Origin: Chroococcidiopsidaceae cyanobacterium YX2bin18
Lineage (GTDB): Bacteria; Cyanobacteriota; Cyanobacteriia; Cyanobacteriales; Chroococcidiopsidaceae
Assembly (NCBI GenBank): GCA_030446505.1
Contig: JAUJND010000001.1
Location: 1 to 64,000 of the forward strand
DNA length: 64,000 nucleotides
Reading direction: 5' to 3'
Shown here: one piece after another, positions 10,935 to 20,708 of the stretch
Layout: each line of letters begins with the position of its first letter
Numbering within the stretch: position 1 is the first letter of the stretch
The notes under the pieces: generated by a model
What the model saw: the letters and a program-made list of their open reading frames with translations, nothing else
The model's database searches: none
Told to the model about the DNA's origin: nothing
Made by a program: the position numbers and the translations under genes

Positions 10935-11336
10935 TGGAATCAGGAAGGATATATAAACGACTTTTTTAAGCGGGATTTGGCTAAGAGTCTACTATGAGAT
11001 GACACTTTCAAGATATGCTTGTACTTAGCATCACCGAAGATAGCCTTAGCAGACACATTTACAGCCAACAAATCTGGGGTGACTGCGTTGGAATTGTGCC
11101 AATGCAACATTAGATAAATCAGAGGCAACAACTGCTGTAAGGACATTCTCCATTCAAAATCTGAAGTTAGTTGCACAAGTTTTTGCTAATGATATGGTTA
11201 ATTAATTTCACTACTAAGAATTGCTATCAACTCTAAAGGCAAAACTGAATCTTTTGCCGATTTTGAACCACCTTTATCTGCCGTTTCTCAAGTGCTGCGA
11301 AGCAACTTGGTGGCAATAGTTTAGGCGGAGTGTCCT
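10935..11336. other. Intergenic region upstream of ftsZ
   Basis: No gene recognised. A 78-codon minus-strand open stretch (10940-11176) has no recognisable motif and contains poorly protein-like sequence, so I do not call it. The ftsZ promoter and leader must lie here, but I cannot point to a convincing -35/-10 pair. Confidence 0.5.
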
Positions 11337-11471
11337 TTATACTTTTTGGCTTAGGGAGCGGATAAACTCTCGGACAACGTCTGTTTTAGTTCTTTTAGAC
11401 TTCTTACAGTATTGCGTTAGAATTTTCATCTCTGCTTCTGGAAGTCTTATGCTTAAATGACTTTCTAGCAT
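11337..11471 (-). CDS. Small ribbon-helix-helix (CopG-like) protein
   Basis: A 44-residue reading frame starting at ATG 11471. The N-terminal strand HLSIRLPEAEMKIL is followed by two helices (TQYCKKSKRTKTDVVREFIRSLSQ), the arrangement of a ribbon-helix-helix DNA-binding domain. In that fold the strand contacts the major groove as a dimer. The pattern SIRLPEAE...TKTDVVREFIRSL strongly resembles CopG/Arc-type regulators and antitoxins. No toxin gene is visible beside it, so it is either an orphan regulator or the survivor of a decayed pair. It lies in the eroded stretch between ftsZ and ftsQ. Function is inferred only from the fold. Confidence 0.6.
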   Translation of the reverse strand: MLESHLSIRLPEAEMKILTQYCKKSKRTKTDVVREFIRSLSQKV

Positions 11472-12062
11472 TTATGCTGCAATACGCACTACGACAAAAG
11501 AACTCTATTCTAGTTCTCGTTAGATGTCCAAGAGTAATTATACTGAAAACTTTGCCTGGTTTTTTAGGATTGCTAAATAACTCCAGTGAATATACGGTGG
11601 TAAAAAAGATGAATTCATAATATCATAGAAATGCCTTTAGTCTAAAGCACGATTAATAACTACTAAGTTTAAGCTACTTACTATAATCGATGCGAATGCA
11701 ACTACATATTTAGTCAATTAATTAGCACTGGTATAATTTTAGGAATTTTGATGCAGTAGGTTCATTACTCCTCTTGTAAGAAAAAACTAACACTCTTAGC
11801 TGCGTCGCAACGAGGGAACATTAGATTTCCTGCTTAAAATTAGGAGAGTTTCAAAGAAGTTATAGGTATATTTTGTAATAAGTCTACAGAAATAAGAAAA
11901 TCATAAAGGGACTTTGAAAAATTACTGTGATTTTTGTACGAGAACTCTTGATCGTGAATCTTAGTCAAGGCTAGATGCAGAGATTAATAGTAATTCACCC
12001 AGCTTTTGTAAGCGCAATAACATACTAATTGTTTAAAAGCGGGCTTTTTAAAACAGTTGAAC
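11472..12062. other. AT-rich region without recognisable genes
   Basis: About 590 bases with dense stops in all frames. I see no tRNA, repeat or recognisable protein. In cyanobacteria ftsQ and ftsZ are usually close neighbours, so this looks like expanded, non-coding sequence. Confidence 0.45.
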
Positions 12063-12903
12063 CTATTGTGTATCAGCTTTAACCATTTTTTTTATCTGGT
12101 TCATCTGAACTGAAGGAGTTTTAGGATTTGTAAGATCAATGTAGGCAATCTGACTAGACTTTACTTGCTGAGTTAGTCGCCGCATTTGAGCAAGGACTTT
12201 GAATTGAGTAGTCAAGTGAGAACTATATGAACCAAGATGAACAATTCCTAATTCAGTTTTCAAGATGATATTAGCTGGATCTTGGCAATCAATTTCAGTC
12301 ACTTTAATAGGACCTGCGACTCACTGCTTGATAAGTTGGAGTCCAATACAGGCGATAGTGTTCAGCGGACCAATTACTTTAAGCTTGGGCAATTTCAGGC
12401 TGTGATCTGGGACGCATAACTTTCGATTGGGATCAAGACACCAGTTTCCATCTAGCAAACCCATATTTCTGAGGTTGGAGTAGTGCCTTTGATAGCCTTA
12501 GTTAGGGAGCTAACGCCACTGGTACGCGTTCCTTAACTTGGATAGTTACTTCCAGGAGGAAACAACTGGCGAGTGACAGTTGCATCAGCAATGGTAGGCT
12601 GAGACTCTAAAGAATGTGCGATTATTTCAGTTGAACTCTTAGCAATGACTGGGGATAGGGAAAGCAGCAAAAACGATTTAATTACTTGGTTAGACAAGAA
12701 TTATTTACCTTCATAACAACTTGGTCAGATTCGCGCAGCACCCAAATTGGTCGAGTCGTTGCCCAGATCAAACCGCCTGCCAAACTACTGACAGCTAATG
12801 TTCGCCAAATAGCCTGAACCATTTTAATGCGTCTTTCGGTACGCAACATCGGCGTCGTTATCGCCCAGGGAAATCCTGAAAGCACGCTGGTATCCTAACT
12901 CAT
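12063..12903 (-). pseudogene. ftsQ: Cell division protein FtsQ, degraded
   Basis: Pieces of FtsQ, the bitopic membrane protein that links cytoplasmic and periplasmic parts of the divisome, can be read in different frames. The N-terminal part (12682-12885) has the transmembrane segment AIWRTLAVSSLAGGLIWATT and the start of the POTRA-like domain PIWVLRESDQVV. The middle shows SLESQPTIADATVTRQLFPPG and then VKERVPVA in another frame. The C-terminal piece (12063-12302) reads NIILKTELGIVHLGSYS and SQIAYIDLTNP. I count at least four frame changes. The start near 12903 is a guess. FtsQ normally sits just before ftsZ and is important for division, so an intact copy elsewhere, or read errors, should be considered. 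Confidence 0.8.
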
Positions 12904-13394
12904 CAATAGGGTAAATATGAAGTAATTAGCCTTTAAATTTGATTTAGTTGACAGACGCAGTTCGGGCTAAGCTGTTTTCACGGATGCTTTAGATTAAAGA
13001 ACAGTAGAAATTAACTTTATCCACCTAAAAAGTCACTCCTACTAAAAGCAATAACCCCTGGAAAATATAATTTGCGGACTATACTAACATAAACGTGCGG
13101 CTTGTCGGTGAGCAGCCCGCGCAACATGAGACTGACAGAATAAAAGAACTTTGAAACCTGCCTTCGTGAGGTTTAGATTGGATGCAAGATTAACTGCTGT
13201 TTCACCTGCTAAGTGTAGGATTGAAGATATTTAAACGATTTACTAGGATTAAGTGGTTTACTGGCAAGGAATAATATTTAACTAAAAAAGTAACTTTTAG
13301 GTAAAGAGTGCTTCTTTATAGTCAGTACAAAGGCACTAAGCAGTAGAATTTTTGTATCTTTGTGTAAAAAAACATCATCCCTTTCCCAACCATC
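12904..13394. other. ftsQ-aroC intergenic region
   Basis: Divergent spacer between the ftsQ and aroC remnants. No open frame, RNA gene or clear repeat was recognised. Confidence 0.45.
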
Positions 13395-14495
13395 ATGGGT
13401 AACATTTTTGGGCATCTATTTCGGATCACGACTTTTGGTGAATCACACGGCGGCGGAGTTGGGGTAGTAATTGATGGTTGTCCGCCGCAGTTGGAAATCA
13501 GACGGCTAAAATTCAGCTGAATCAGGACCGTATGACCAGGTCAAAGTAAAATTACGACACCTAGAAAGGAAGCTGATACTTGCGAAATTCTTTCTCAGGG
13601 TGTTTGAAGGCAAACTGGGAACGCTAGATCGCGACGAGAAAGTGAAACAACACAGCTGTCCGCAAGACCATGATGAGATGCAAGAGAAGTATCGCCCTTC
13701 TCACGCGGATGCTACCTACGATGCGAAATACGGGATTCGTAACTACCAGGGTGGAGGACGTTCATCAGAAGAGAGACAATTGGACGCGTGGCAGCAGGTG
13801 CGATCGCTAAAAAAATCCTTCCTCTGTTGCTGGCACAGAAATTGTTGCTTACGTTAAGCGGATCAAAAGATTTTAGAAGCTGCCATTGATCCTGGCATGT
13901 CACCTTGCAACAGGTTGAGAGTAACATTGTCCGCTGTCCTGATGCTGAATGTGCTGAACGGATGATTGAACAAATTGAACAGATTGGAAGACAAGGTGAT
14001 TCTATCGGTGGTGTAGTGGAATGCGTTGCGCGGAATGTACCAAAAGGTTTAGGCTCCCCAGTATTTGACAAGCTGGAAGCGGATATAGCCAAGGGCGTAA
14101 TGTCTTTACCTGCTACTAAAGGTTTTGAAATTGGCTCTGGCTTTGCCGGAACGCTAATGACTGGAAGTGAACATAATGATGAATTCTATCTAGCTGAAAA
14201 TGGTGAGATTCGTGCCGTAACTAACCGTTCTGGCGGTGTTCAAGGCGGCATTTCTAACGGTGAAAATATATTTTGCGGGTGGCGTTTAAGCCAACGGCTA
14301 CGATTCGCAAAGAGCAGCGTACAGTCAACCGGGGTGGTGAGGAAACATTACTTGCAGCAAGGAAGGCATGATCCCTGTGTGTTGCCAAGAGCAGTACCAA
14401 TGGTAGAAGCGATGGTTGCTCTGGTGCTATGGATCATCTATTGCGGCATCAAGGACAGTGTGGAGTGTTGGGTTGCCTACCCCATCGCAGCCTAA
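13395..14495 (+). pseudogene. aroC: Chorismate synthase AroC, degraded by several indels
   Basis: Chorismate synthase makes chorismate from EPSP, the last shared step toward aromatic amino acids, folates and quinones. The start at ATG 13395 reads [21 protein letters not shown], the AroC N-terminal signature. After about 40 codons the frame breaks. Further family blocks follow in changing frames: [19 protein letters not shown], then [18 protein letters not shown] and [35 protein letters not shown] and finally [18 protein letters not shown]. At least five indels are needed to restore the product, plus one scrambled stretch near 13620-13660. Most blocks are otherwise well conserved, so decay is recent or the sequence is faulty. 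trpA at 17918, downstream in the same pathway, is intact. Confidence 0.88.
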
Positions 14496-14892
14496 AATTT
14501 GCCTGGTATGATAATAGTTGGGTAGTGCCTTAGAACTCTTGCCAGATAACGGTAATCGCTTTAGTTTGCTAAAATTAATGGCAACCTGTTAAAATGTTGT
14601 CATCACCTAGAGATGGGCAAGCGCTATCTAGTTTATGCAATAGTTTGAAAATATTAGTAAGCCGAAAACACTAGCAACTATTTGTTTTTACTTCAACTGA
14701 TTAAAACCTAAGCAGCACATCATTTGAAAATGTTTATTTAAGATGATTTTTTAGTTTTTACTAGTAGTTATTTAGTTAGTATACTTGATTGATATTCATA
14801 CTTTGCTAGTTATTACTGACTTATTGACTTTGTTTTTACCATCTAAAATAGATTAGAGATAAAATAATATTCTGCTGACGCTAAAAAAGCCT
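14496..14892. other. AT-rich intergenic region before the radical SAM gene
   Basis: No gene or clear structured RNA seen. The region becomes strongly AT-rich toward 14880 and presumably holds the promoter of the radical SAM gene. Confidence 0.45.
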
Positions 14893-16515
14893 GTGACTGC
14901 CTCTGTTTTTTCCGCTGAACGCCTGTTATTTACCCCAGCTACACCTGACACCAACGCGATCCCCACAATATTTGCTTTTCCCAACGAGTACAGTGTTGGC
15001 ATTACTAGCTTGGGCTATCAGGTAGTGTGGGCAACTTTGGCAATGCGCTCTGATGTTCAAGTCAGCCGCTTATTTACTGATACTCATGAACCTCTGCCGC
15101 GATCGCCTGAGTTAGTCGGCTTTTCCTGCTCGTGGGAACTTGATTATGTCAATATTTTGAACTTGCTAGAATCGCTGGAAATTCCGCTCAGGGCAGCTAA
15201 TCGTTCTGATCATCCTCTGGTTTTTGGTGGTGGACCCGTCCTGACTGCCAACCCAGAACCTTTTGCTGATTTCTTTGACGTTATTTTACTGGGCGATGGC
15301 GAAAATTTATTAGGCGATTTTATTGAGGCTTACAAAAAAGTCCGCAACGCTAATCGCAAAACTCAGTTAATCCAACTAGCGCAAGTACCAGGTGTCTATA
15401 TTCCTAGTCTGTACAAGGTGACTTATCACGATCCCACTGGCTATATTCAGTCAATTCAACCAGTTGCTCCTGAAGTACCTAGTTCAGTAGAAAAGCAGAC
15501 TTACCGAAGTAATATTTTATCTGCCTCAACTGTAGTGACTGAAAAAGCAGCCTGGGAAAACATCTACATGGTGGAAGTAGTACGTAGCTGTCCAGAAATG
15601 TGCCGCTTCTGCCTTGCTAGTTATTTAACGCTGCCTTTTCGGACGGCAAGTATTGATTCATTAATTCCAGCAATTGAGCGAGGTTTAGCTGTAACAGATC
15701 GGCTAGGCTTACTAGGAGCATCTGTGACTCAACATCCAGAGTTTGCCAGCTTGCTAGATTACCTAAGTAAACCTCAGTACGATCATGTCCGGCTAAGTAT
15801 TGCATCAGTGCGGACGAATACGGTAACGGTGCAGCTAGCTGAGACTTTGGCTCATCGGGATACGCGATCGCTCACGATTGCAATTGAAAGTGGCTCTGAA
15901 CGGTTACGCCAGATTATTAACAAAAAACTCAATAACGATGAAATTATCCAGGCAGCTGTAAATGCTAAGGCGGGTGGATTAAGTAGTCTCAAACTCTACG
16001 GGATGGTAGGTATTCCTGGTGAGGAACCAGAGGATTTAGAGCAAACTATGGCAATGATGCGATTACTTAAAAAAGCCACTCCTGGTTTACGTTTAACACT
16101 GGGATGTAGCACTTTTGTTCCCAAGGCACATACACCTTTTCAGTGGTTTGGAGTGAATCCGCAGGCAGAAAAATACTTACAACTATTACAGAAACAGCTA
16201 AAGCCTCAAGGCATTGATTTTCGACCAGAAAGTTACAATTGGTCAGTGATTCAGGCTTTAATTTCTAGGGGCGATCGCCGCCTATCTAAGTTATTAGAAC
16301 TAACACGACACTATGGCGACTCGTTAGGCAGTTACCGCCGCGCCTTTAAGGAACTACGAGGTCAACTTCCTGAGTTAAACTTTTACGTTCATACTAACTG
16401 GCCAACAGCACAAATTTTGCCTTGGAGCCATCTGCAAGGTCCACTCCCCCAAGCTACTTTAATAAAGCATTTAGCATCTGCTGAAGCTCTATTTAAAAGC
16501 GCGATCACAGTGTAG
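14893..16515 (+). CDS. B12-binding domain radical SAM protein
   Basis: A 540-residue protein starting at GTG 14893. The first about 160 residues form a cobalamin-binding-like Rossmann domain (FAFPNEYSVGITSLGYQ; PLVFGGGPVLTANPEPFADFFD; LLGDGENLL). The radical SAM core has the cluster motif CPEMCRFC (Cx3Cx2C) near residue 236 in VVRSCPEMCRFCLASY, and later VGIPGEEPEDLEQTMAMMR. The architecture matches a family of radical SAM proteins conserved in cyanobacteria whose substrate is not established. The gene is intact and lies head to head with the tail of trnL (opposite strand). I do not assign a reaction. Confidence 0.9.
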   Translation: MTASVFSAERLLFTPATPDTNAIPTIFAFPNEYSVGITSLGYQVVWATLAMRSDVQVSRLFTDTHEPLPRSPELVGFSCSWELDYVNILNLLESLEIPLRAANRSDHPLVFGGGPVLTANPEPFADFFDVILLGDGENLLGDFIEAYKKVRNANRKTQLIQLAQVPGVYIPSLYKVTYHDPTGYIQSIQPVAPEVPSSVEKQTYRSNILSASTVVTEKAAWENIYMVEVVRSCPEMCRFCLASYLTLPFRTASIDSLIPAIERGLAVTDRLGLLGASVTQHPEFASLLDYLSKPQYDHVRLSIASVRTNTVTVQLAETLAHRDTRSLTIAIESGSERLRQIINKKLNNDEIIQAAVNAKAGGLSSLKLYGMVGIPGEEPEDLEQTMAMMRLLKKATPGLRLTLGCSTFVPKAHTPFQWFGVNPQAEKYLQLLQKQLKPQGIDFRPESYNWSVIQALISRGDRRLSKLLELTRHYGDSLGSYRRAFKELRGQLPELNFYVHTNWPTAQILPWSHLQGPLPQATLIKHLASAEALFKSAITV

Positions 16516-16572
16516 CAGGATAAATTTTAACTTCAAATTTATCACAATTTAGGAGCAACAAAATATTTAAAA

Positions 16573-16886
16573 TGGGGGCGGAGGGACTTGAACCCACACG
16601 ATCGTTTAAGATCAACGGATTTTCATCCTCTTGCAGCTTTCACTACTGCCTTGGAGTTTTAACTACAAGGCTTTGAGAATTGGACTCTCCCTTTACCCTC
16701 GTCTTGACGTTAGGGTAGCTCCCGTCGGGTCTCTGCACCTTCCGATATCTTCTCGGCTTGGCTCAGGATTGCCATGTCTGTTACCAGATTTAGGTTTCCC
16801 TGAGTTTGAGAGCAGTCACTTGATAAATTTCTCTACCAAGGCTCAGTTATCTAAGTCCGTAGCGTCTACCATTCCGCCACGCCCCC
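16573..16886 (-). tRNA. trnL-UAA: tRNA-Leu(UAA) interrupted by a group I intron
   Basis: The 5' exon (16853-16886) reads GGGGGCGTGGCGG and ends in GGACTT. The 3' exon (16573-16623) starts AAAATCCG and ends with the T arm GGTTCAAGTCC and acceptor CGCCCCC plus discriminator A. Acceptor stems GGGGGCG and CGCCCCC pair perfectly. The split falls inside the UAA anticodon after U, the classic cyanobacterial and plastid trnL intron site. The mature tRNA would be 85 bases with the long variable arm expected for leucine. CCA is not encoded. Confidence 0.95.
16624..16852 (-). ncRNA. Group I intron of tRNA-Leu(UAA)
   Basis: A 229-base insert between the two exons. On the minus strand it begins AGATAACTGAGCC after the exon T and ends in G, as group I introns do. 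Conserved core elements are recognisable, including the GACTCTCC/GGGAGAGTC region, the G-binding segment CAGAGACCCGACGGGAGCTACC and TCAAGACGAGGGT. It would self-splice with a guanosine cofactor. It is small and has no open reading frame for a homing endonuclease. Confidence 0.92.
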
Positions 16887-17235
16887 TTTTAGGTTTGGTG
16901 TTGGTAATTAGCTCCAACACTACCTCTTTTGTCTATTCAACATCAACTTGGTAGATTTATGCAACATGAATGATAAATTTTTCCTAAAACGCGTCACTCG
17001 TTTGTGGTTCTAGTCTTCTAGCGCTAGCTAGCGAATTAGATATGTATGCTTATCGAAGCTGGTGTGAGTATAAACATCAGCATGAGTAAAAGATAATTGT
17101 TTTTTCTTAATGTCAGCCAGAAGCGATACAATAACTCAGAGATGCAGATGTCTCCATCGTAGAGACAGATGTACCTAACATTAATTGCTAGTTAAGCAGC
17201 GATCGCTAATTATTTTTCTCCTTCTTTAAAAAAGT
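16887..17235. other. Intergenic region between trnL and ndhL
   Basis: Divergent spacer holding the trnL promoter (minus) and the ndhL promoter (plus). I see no further gene. A HIP1-like GCGATCGC is near 17199. Confidence 0.5.
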
Positions 17236-17448
17236 ATGGTTGTAGCGCTACTGTATCTAATTTTGACTGGAGCTTACCTATTGGTAGTACCTTTGGCGCT
17301 GTTATTCTACTTAAAACAGCGGTGGTATGTGGCTAGCTCTTTTGAGCGTGCCTTCATGTACTTTCTAGTATTCTTTTTCTTCCCAGGGTTGTTGGTGCTT
17401 GGTCCATTCGTGAATTTTCGACCCCAGCGGCGACAGGTTCAGGGTTAA
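17236..17448 (+). CDS. ndhL: NAD(P)H-quinone oxidoreductase subunit L
   Basis: NdhL is a small membrane subunit of the NDH-1 complex, which feeds electrons into plastoquinone for respiration and cyclic electron flow. The 70-residue protein has two transmembrane helices ([20 protein letters not shown] and [18 protein letters not shown]) separated by the loop [13 protein letters not shown], and ends with [11 protein letters not shown], all typical of NdhL. It starts at ATG 17236. Its stop is 15 bases before the DUF3007 gene, and trpA follows. This ndhL-DUF3007-trpA order is common in cyanobacteria and suggests one transcript. Confidence 0.94.
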   Translation: MVVALLYLILTGAYLLVVPLALLFYLKQRWYVASSFERAFMYFLVFFFFPGLLVLGPFVNFRPQRRQVQG

Positions 17449-17463
17449 AGTAAATAGTCAAGT

Positions 17464-17781
17464 ATGGCTCTAATGCGAAAAATTGACGCTATTGGAATTG
17501 GGTTAGGCGTTTTTGCTGCCGGTGGACTAGTTTACATAATCTTGCAGGTGGCTGGTTTAGATAGCCTGGAAGCGGGCATTTGGAGCCAAGTGTTATTAAT
17601 TGGTGGGTTGATTGGCTGGGTGGGAACTTACGTATACCGAGCGGTAGGGAACAAGATGACCTATCATCAGCAGCGAAAAGATTATGAGGAAGCCTTCTTG
17701 AAGAAAAGGTTAGAGGAACTTAGCCCCGAAGAATTAGCAAAGCTCCAAGCGGAGATCGAGGAAGAACGAACGAAAGTTTAG
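17464..17781 (+). CDS. DUF3007 family membrane protein
   Basis: A 105-residue protein with two hydrophobic helices, IGIGLGVFAAGGLVYIILQV and WSQVLLIGGLIGWVGTYVY, and a basic and acidic C-terminal helix (KDYEEAFLKKRLEELSPEELAKLQAEIEEE) that is likely a coiled coil. It belongs to DUF3007, found in cyanobacteria and plastid-bearing organisms. The function is not established. Position directly after ndhL suggests a link to thylakoid complexes, but that is inference from context. It starts at ATG 17464. Confidence 0.88.
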   Translation: MALMRKIDAIGIGLGVFAAGGLVYIILQVAGLDSLEAGIWSQVLLIGGLIGWVGTYVYRAVGNKMTYHQQRKDYEEAFLKKRLEELSPEELAKLQAEIEEERTKV

Positions 17782-17798
17782 GGTAAGTGAATTTTGGA

Positions 17799-17823
17799 TT
17801 TTAGATTAGCATCGCATCTAAAA
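17799..17823 (+). terminator. Hairpin after the ndhL-DUF3007 pair
   Basis: TTTTAGAT (17799-17806) and ATCTAAAA (17816-17823) form an 8-bp perfect stem with a 9-base loop, followed by TTTTG. It may act as a weak or partial terminator before trpA. Confidence 0.45.
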
Positions 17824-17917
17824 TTTTGAATCTCAAGTCTTTTCACTAAGCTGTAGCCCGCCAGGTTGACTAGCACAGCTAAACCGCATTGCACCGCTAA
17901 ACTCTAACCTCCAGTTA

Positions 17918-18742
17918 ATGATGAACTCAATTTCTGATTGCTTTAAGTCCCTACGCGATCGCGCCATAGACACTAACGGCGTACGTGGCTGCGCCCTGAT
18001 TCCATTTATCACCGCTGGCGATCCGGACTTGGAGACAACAGCTGAGGCATTACAGGTTCTAGACGCAGCTGGTGCAGACATAATTGAGTTGGGCGTTCCC
18101 TACTCTGATCCACTAGCGGATGGACCAGTAATTCAAGCAGCAGCAACCCGCGCCCTGCAACGAGGAATAAGATTAGATCAGGTGCTGGAACTGGTAAAGA
18201 GTGTTAGCCCAAAGCTGCGATCGCCGATTATCCTATTTACCTACTACAATCCGATTTTGAATCGAGGTATAGAGGTATTCTTACACCAACTAGCTGATGC
18301 TGGTGTAGCGGGGTTAGTTGTACCTGACTTGCCCCTAGAAGAAGCAGCAGACTTGTTGAAACCAGCGGCAGAGGTGGGAGTTGAAGTGACGTTATTAGTG
18401 GCTCCTACAAGTTCTGCTGAACGAATTGAAGCGATCGCGCGTCAGTCTCAAGGATTTATCTATTTAGTTAGTGTAACTGGGGTAACTGGAATGCGCTCAG
18501 GGATAGAGACGCGGGTGCAAGATTTACTGCAACAAATGCGGCAGATAACTGATAAACCGATTGGTGTTGGCTTTGGCATTTCTCAACCAGAACAGGCACA
18601 GCAAGTCAAGGAATGGGGAGCCGATGCAGTAATTGTGGGTAGTGCTTTTGTGAAACGCTTGACAGATGGTACACCAGAACAGGGATTGAGTGCGATCAGC
18701 GAGTTTTGCCAAAGCCTTAAGACAGCGATTACAAAGGTATAA
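17918..18742 (+). CDS. trpA: Tryptophan synthase alpha subunit
   Basis: TrpA cleaves indole-3-glycerol phosphate to indole, which is channelled to TrpB. The 274-residue TIM barrel has the catalytic segment [19 protein letters not shown] with the active glutamate and aspartate, [12 protein letters not shown] at the N-terminus, and the phosphate-binding [10 protein letters not shown] and [10 protein letters not shown]. Two ATG codons stand side by side at 17918 and 17921. The gene is intact and follows ndhL-DUF3007 with a gap of 136 bases holding a hairpin. It faces recA, with a spacer of 560 bases between them. Confidence 0.96.
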   Translation: MMNSISDCFKSLRDRAIDTNGVRGCALIPFITAGDPDLETTAEALQVLDAAGADIIELGVPYSDPLADGPVIQAAATRALQRGIRLDQVLELVKSVSPKLRSPIILFTYYNPILNRGIEVFLHQLADAGVAGLVVPDLPLEEAADLLKPAAEVGVEVTLLVAPTSSAERIEAIARQSQGFIYLVSVTGVTGMRSGIETRVQDLLQQMRQITDKPIGVGFGISQPEQAQQVKEWGADAVIVGSAFVKRLTDGTPEQGLSAISEFCQSLKTAITKV

Positions 18743-18809
18743 ATCGTCTTACCCTTCAGTATCTGTGGGTTGATATTGGGTATTACATAACGTTGGTTAT
18801 GATAAAACA

Positions 18810-18925
18810 ATTGGGTTAGAGTGTTCCGCTGGGCAACGTCCAAACGTAATCCTCTGGTCGTCGCGTCAGAGAAGAACGGTATTGAACTTGCCCCGATTAA
18901 CCTTAGCATCACTATGATGCCTCGG
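18810..18925 (+). ncRNA. Candidate structured small RNA, possibly 6S RNA-like
   Basis: Three nested helices can be drawn: GGGTTA (18813-18818) with TAACCT (18898-18903), GGGCAA (18831-18836) with TTGCCC (18888-18893), and CTCTG (18852-18856) with CAGAG (18867-18871). A 5-bp hairpin GCATC-GATGC follows (18906-18920). A promoter-like TTGGGT (18776-18781), 16-base spacer and TATGAT (18798-18803) stands just upstream. A long bulged rod of this kind resembles 6S RNA, but I cannot test homology by eye. No protein is plausible here. Ends are approximate. Confidence 0.4.
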
Positions 18926-19189
18926 CTTTGGGCAGTAGAACTTACTTTCAATTTACTAAAGCAATAGCGGCTAGCGAGTAAATCCGAATATCCATTGGTG
19001 ACCAGAGACGTATTTACTCTGTAACATTACGGTCGTTGTTGTGGAGATTAGTATAACCGCTATTTATAGTATATTCTCTGAGTATCACCCAGAAGATATT
19101 TATTAACGACGCGATAGTATACTGCGTCCTAAAAACTACAAAACTTTTATTATAATTTTTGAATAAAATTTGATAGACCAATAGTTTAC

Positions 19190-19234
19190 TATAGCTATGC
19201 TTCCCGTAATTCCGCCTTGGAAAGCATAGCTATA
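19190..19234. terminator. 13-bp perfect inverted repeat between trpA and recA
   Basis: TATAGCTATGCTT (19190-19202) and AAGCATAGCTATA (19222-19234) are perfect complements around a 19-base loop. It lies downstream of recA and also of the trpA/RNA unit, so it may terminate transcripts from both sides. There is no strong U run. Confidence 0.45.
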
Positions 19235-19302
19235 CTGCTAGACTTGCTTGATACCTGAAAACCAGACAATATCTAAATTTTATCAGGTTTATTTGGTAGT
19301 AT

Positions 19303-20373
19303 TTATTCGTCGGATTCTAAGTCCATTTCTTCTACTTCGTCATTAGCTATGACTGAGTTAGCAGAAACAACTGCTCCCATCTCTAGCTTTTGACGCACTT
19401 GCTGCTGAACTTCTTGAGCAATTTGAGGATTTTCTTCTAGGTACTTAATGGCATTGTCCCGACCCTGAGAAATGTTCTCACCTTTGTAGCTGTACCAAGC
19501 TCCCTTACGGACAATAATGCTAGTCTCTTCTGCTAGATCAACTACACAACCTAGAGTAGAGACTCCTTTGCCAAAAATAATGTCAAACTCTGCAATGCGG
19601 AAAGGCGGAGCAACTTTATTTTTAGCAACTTTAACTTTGACGCGGTTCCCAAATTCTTCTGTACCTTTTTTTAAGGTTTGAATCCGGCGAATATCCAGCC
19701 GCACAGAAGCGTAAAACTTCAAGGCGTTACCACCAGTTGTGGTTTCTGGACTACCATAGGTAACGCCGATTTTTAGGCGCAACTGGTTGATGAAAATTAC
19801 TGTGCAACCAGACTTACCGATGTTACCAGTAATTTTTCTTAGAGCTTGGCTCATCAAGCGAGCCTGAAGACCGACATGAGTGTCACCCATTTCGCCTTCG
19901 ATCTCAGCACGGGGTACGAGCGCTGCCACTGAGTCAATTACTACAATGTCAACAGCAGCAGAGCGAACCAGTTGATCGACAATCTCTAAGGCGGATTCAC
20001 CAGTATCAGGTTGAGAGATTAGCAGGTTGTTAATATCAACTCCCAATGCAGCGGCATAGGTGGGATCGAGGGCGTGTTCAGCATCAACAAAGGCAGCAAT
20101 GCCGCCACTTTTTTGTACTTCTGCGAGTGCATGCAACGCTACTGTTGTCTTCCCAGAACTTTCTGGGCCATAGATTTCAATCACCCGTCCCTTGGGTAAG
20201 CCGCCACCTAGAGCAAGGTCTAGAGTGAGTGCTCCGGTAGGAATTGTTTCAACCTTCATGCGGGTGGCATCGCCTAAGCGCATGATTGCCCCTTTGCCAA
20301 AGCTGCGCTCAATCTGGTTAAGCACAAGATTTAGAGCTTTTTGCTTGCCAGCAGTATCAGTATCAATAGCCAT
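19303..20373 (-). CDS. recA: Recombinase RecA
   Basis: RecA forms filaments on single-stranded DNA, catalyses strand exchange and drives SOS cleavage reactions. The protein has 356 residues, the normal length. Walker A is GPESSGKTT, Walker B lies in [12 protein letters not shown], and the family signature [13 protein letters not shown] is present, as are the L1/L2 region residues around [19 protein letters not shown] and [20 protein letters not shown]. The acidic C-terminal tail ends EEMDLESDE. The gene is intact. No clear SOS operator was identified upstream. Confidence 0.97.
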   Translation of the reverse strand: MAIDTDTAGKQKALNLVLNQIERSFGKGAIMRLGDATRMKVETIPTGALTLDLALGGGLPKGRVIEIYGPESSGKTTVALHALAEVQKSGGIAAFVDAEHALDPTYAAALGVDINNLLISQPDTGESALEIVDQLVRSAAVDIVVIDSVAALVPRAEIEGEMGDTHVGLQARLMSQALRKITGNIGKSGCTVIFINQLRLKIGVTYGSPETTTGGNALKFYASVRLDIRRIQTLKKGTEEFGNRVKVKVAKNKVAPPFRIAEFDIIFGKGVSTLGCVVDLAEETSIIVRKGAWYSYKGENISQGRDNAIKYLEENPQIAQEVQQQVRQKLEMGAVVSANSVIANDEVEEMDLESDE

Positions 20374-20708
20374 TCGCGCCTCTAGATAGGGAGGTTTAAG
20401 AACTGTTAGTCTGGGAGTTAGGACTAGTGCAGATATACTATTTTAGCGAAATTTACTCTATTTTTGCATTATGTCCCAGCCTCGTATTTTCAGGAGAGAC
20501 AACAAGCCGTGAACTGATAATAACGCGATCGCGCTGACTAAATTCAAATGACATTATTTTAGATGATGGAATGGAATAAGATAGTAAATTCCGGTTTTTT
20601 TCACTTATTTAGATCTGACATATTTACAGAGTGATCGCCTGGGATCACACTGCTTTATACCGCCGCCGCTATCTTCAATAATTTCTGCTTTGTGTCAAGT
20701 ACCTTGTG
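20374..20708. other. recA-xseA divergent spacer
   Basis: Promoter region for two divergent DNA-repair genes. A short inverted repeat GTGATC-GCCTGG-GATCAC is at about 20632-20649. No gene was recognised. Confidence 0.45.

Noticed and set aside
10940-11176. A 78-codon minus-strand frame upstream of ftsZ
   Set aside because: No motif, no credible start context, and composition typical of the eroded spacer.
13712-14092. Minus-strand frame of 126 codons inside aroC
   Set aside because: It is antisense to clear chorismate synthase blocks.
16631-16954. A 107-codon plus-strand frame over trnL
   Set aside because: It is antisense to the tRNA-Leu exons and the group I intron, which explain the sequence fully.
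18583-18951. A 122-codon minus-strand frame across the trpA end and the RNA candidate
   Set aside because: Half of it is antisense to trpA and the rest overlaps the helices of the candidate RNA; no protein family is recognisable.
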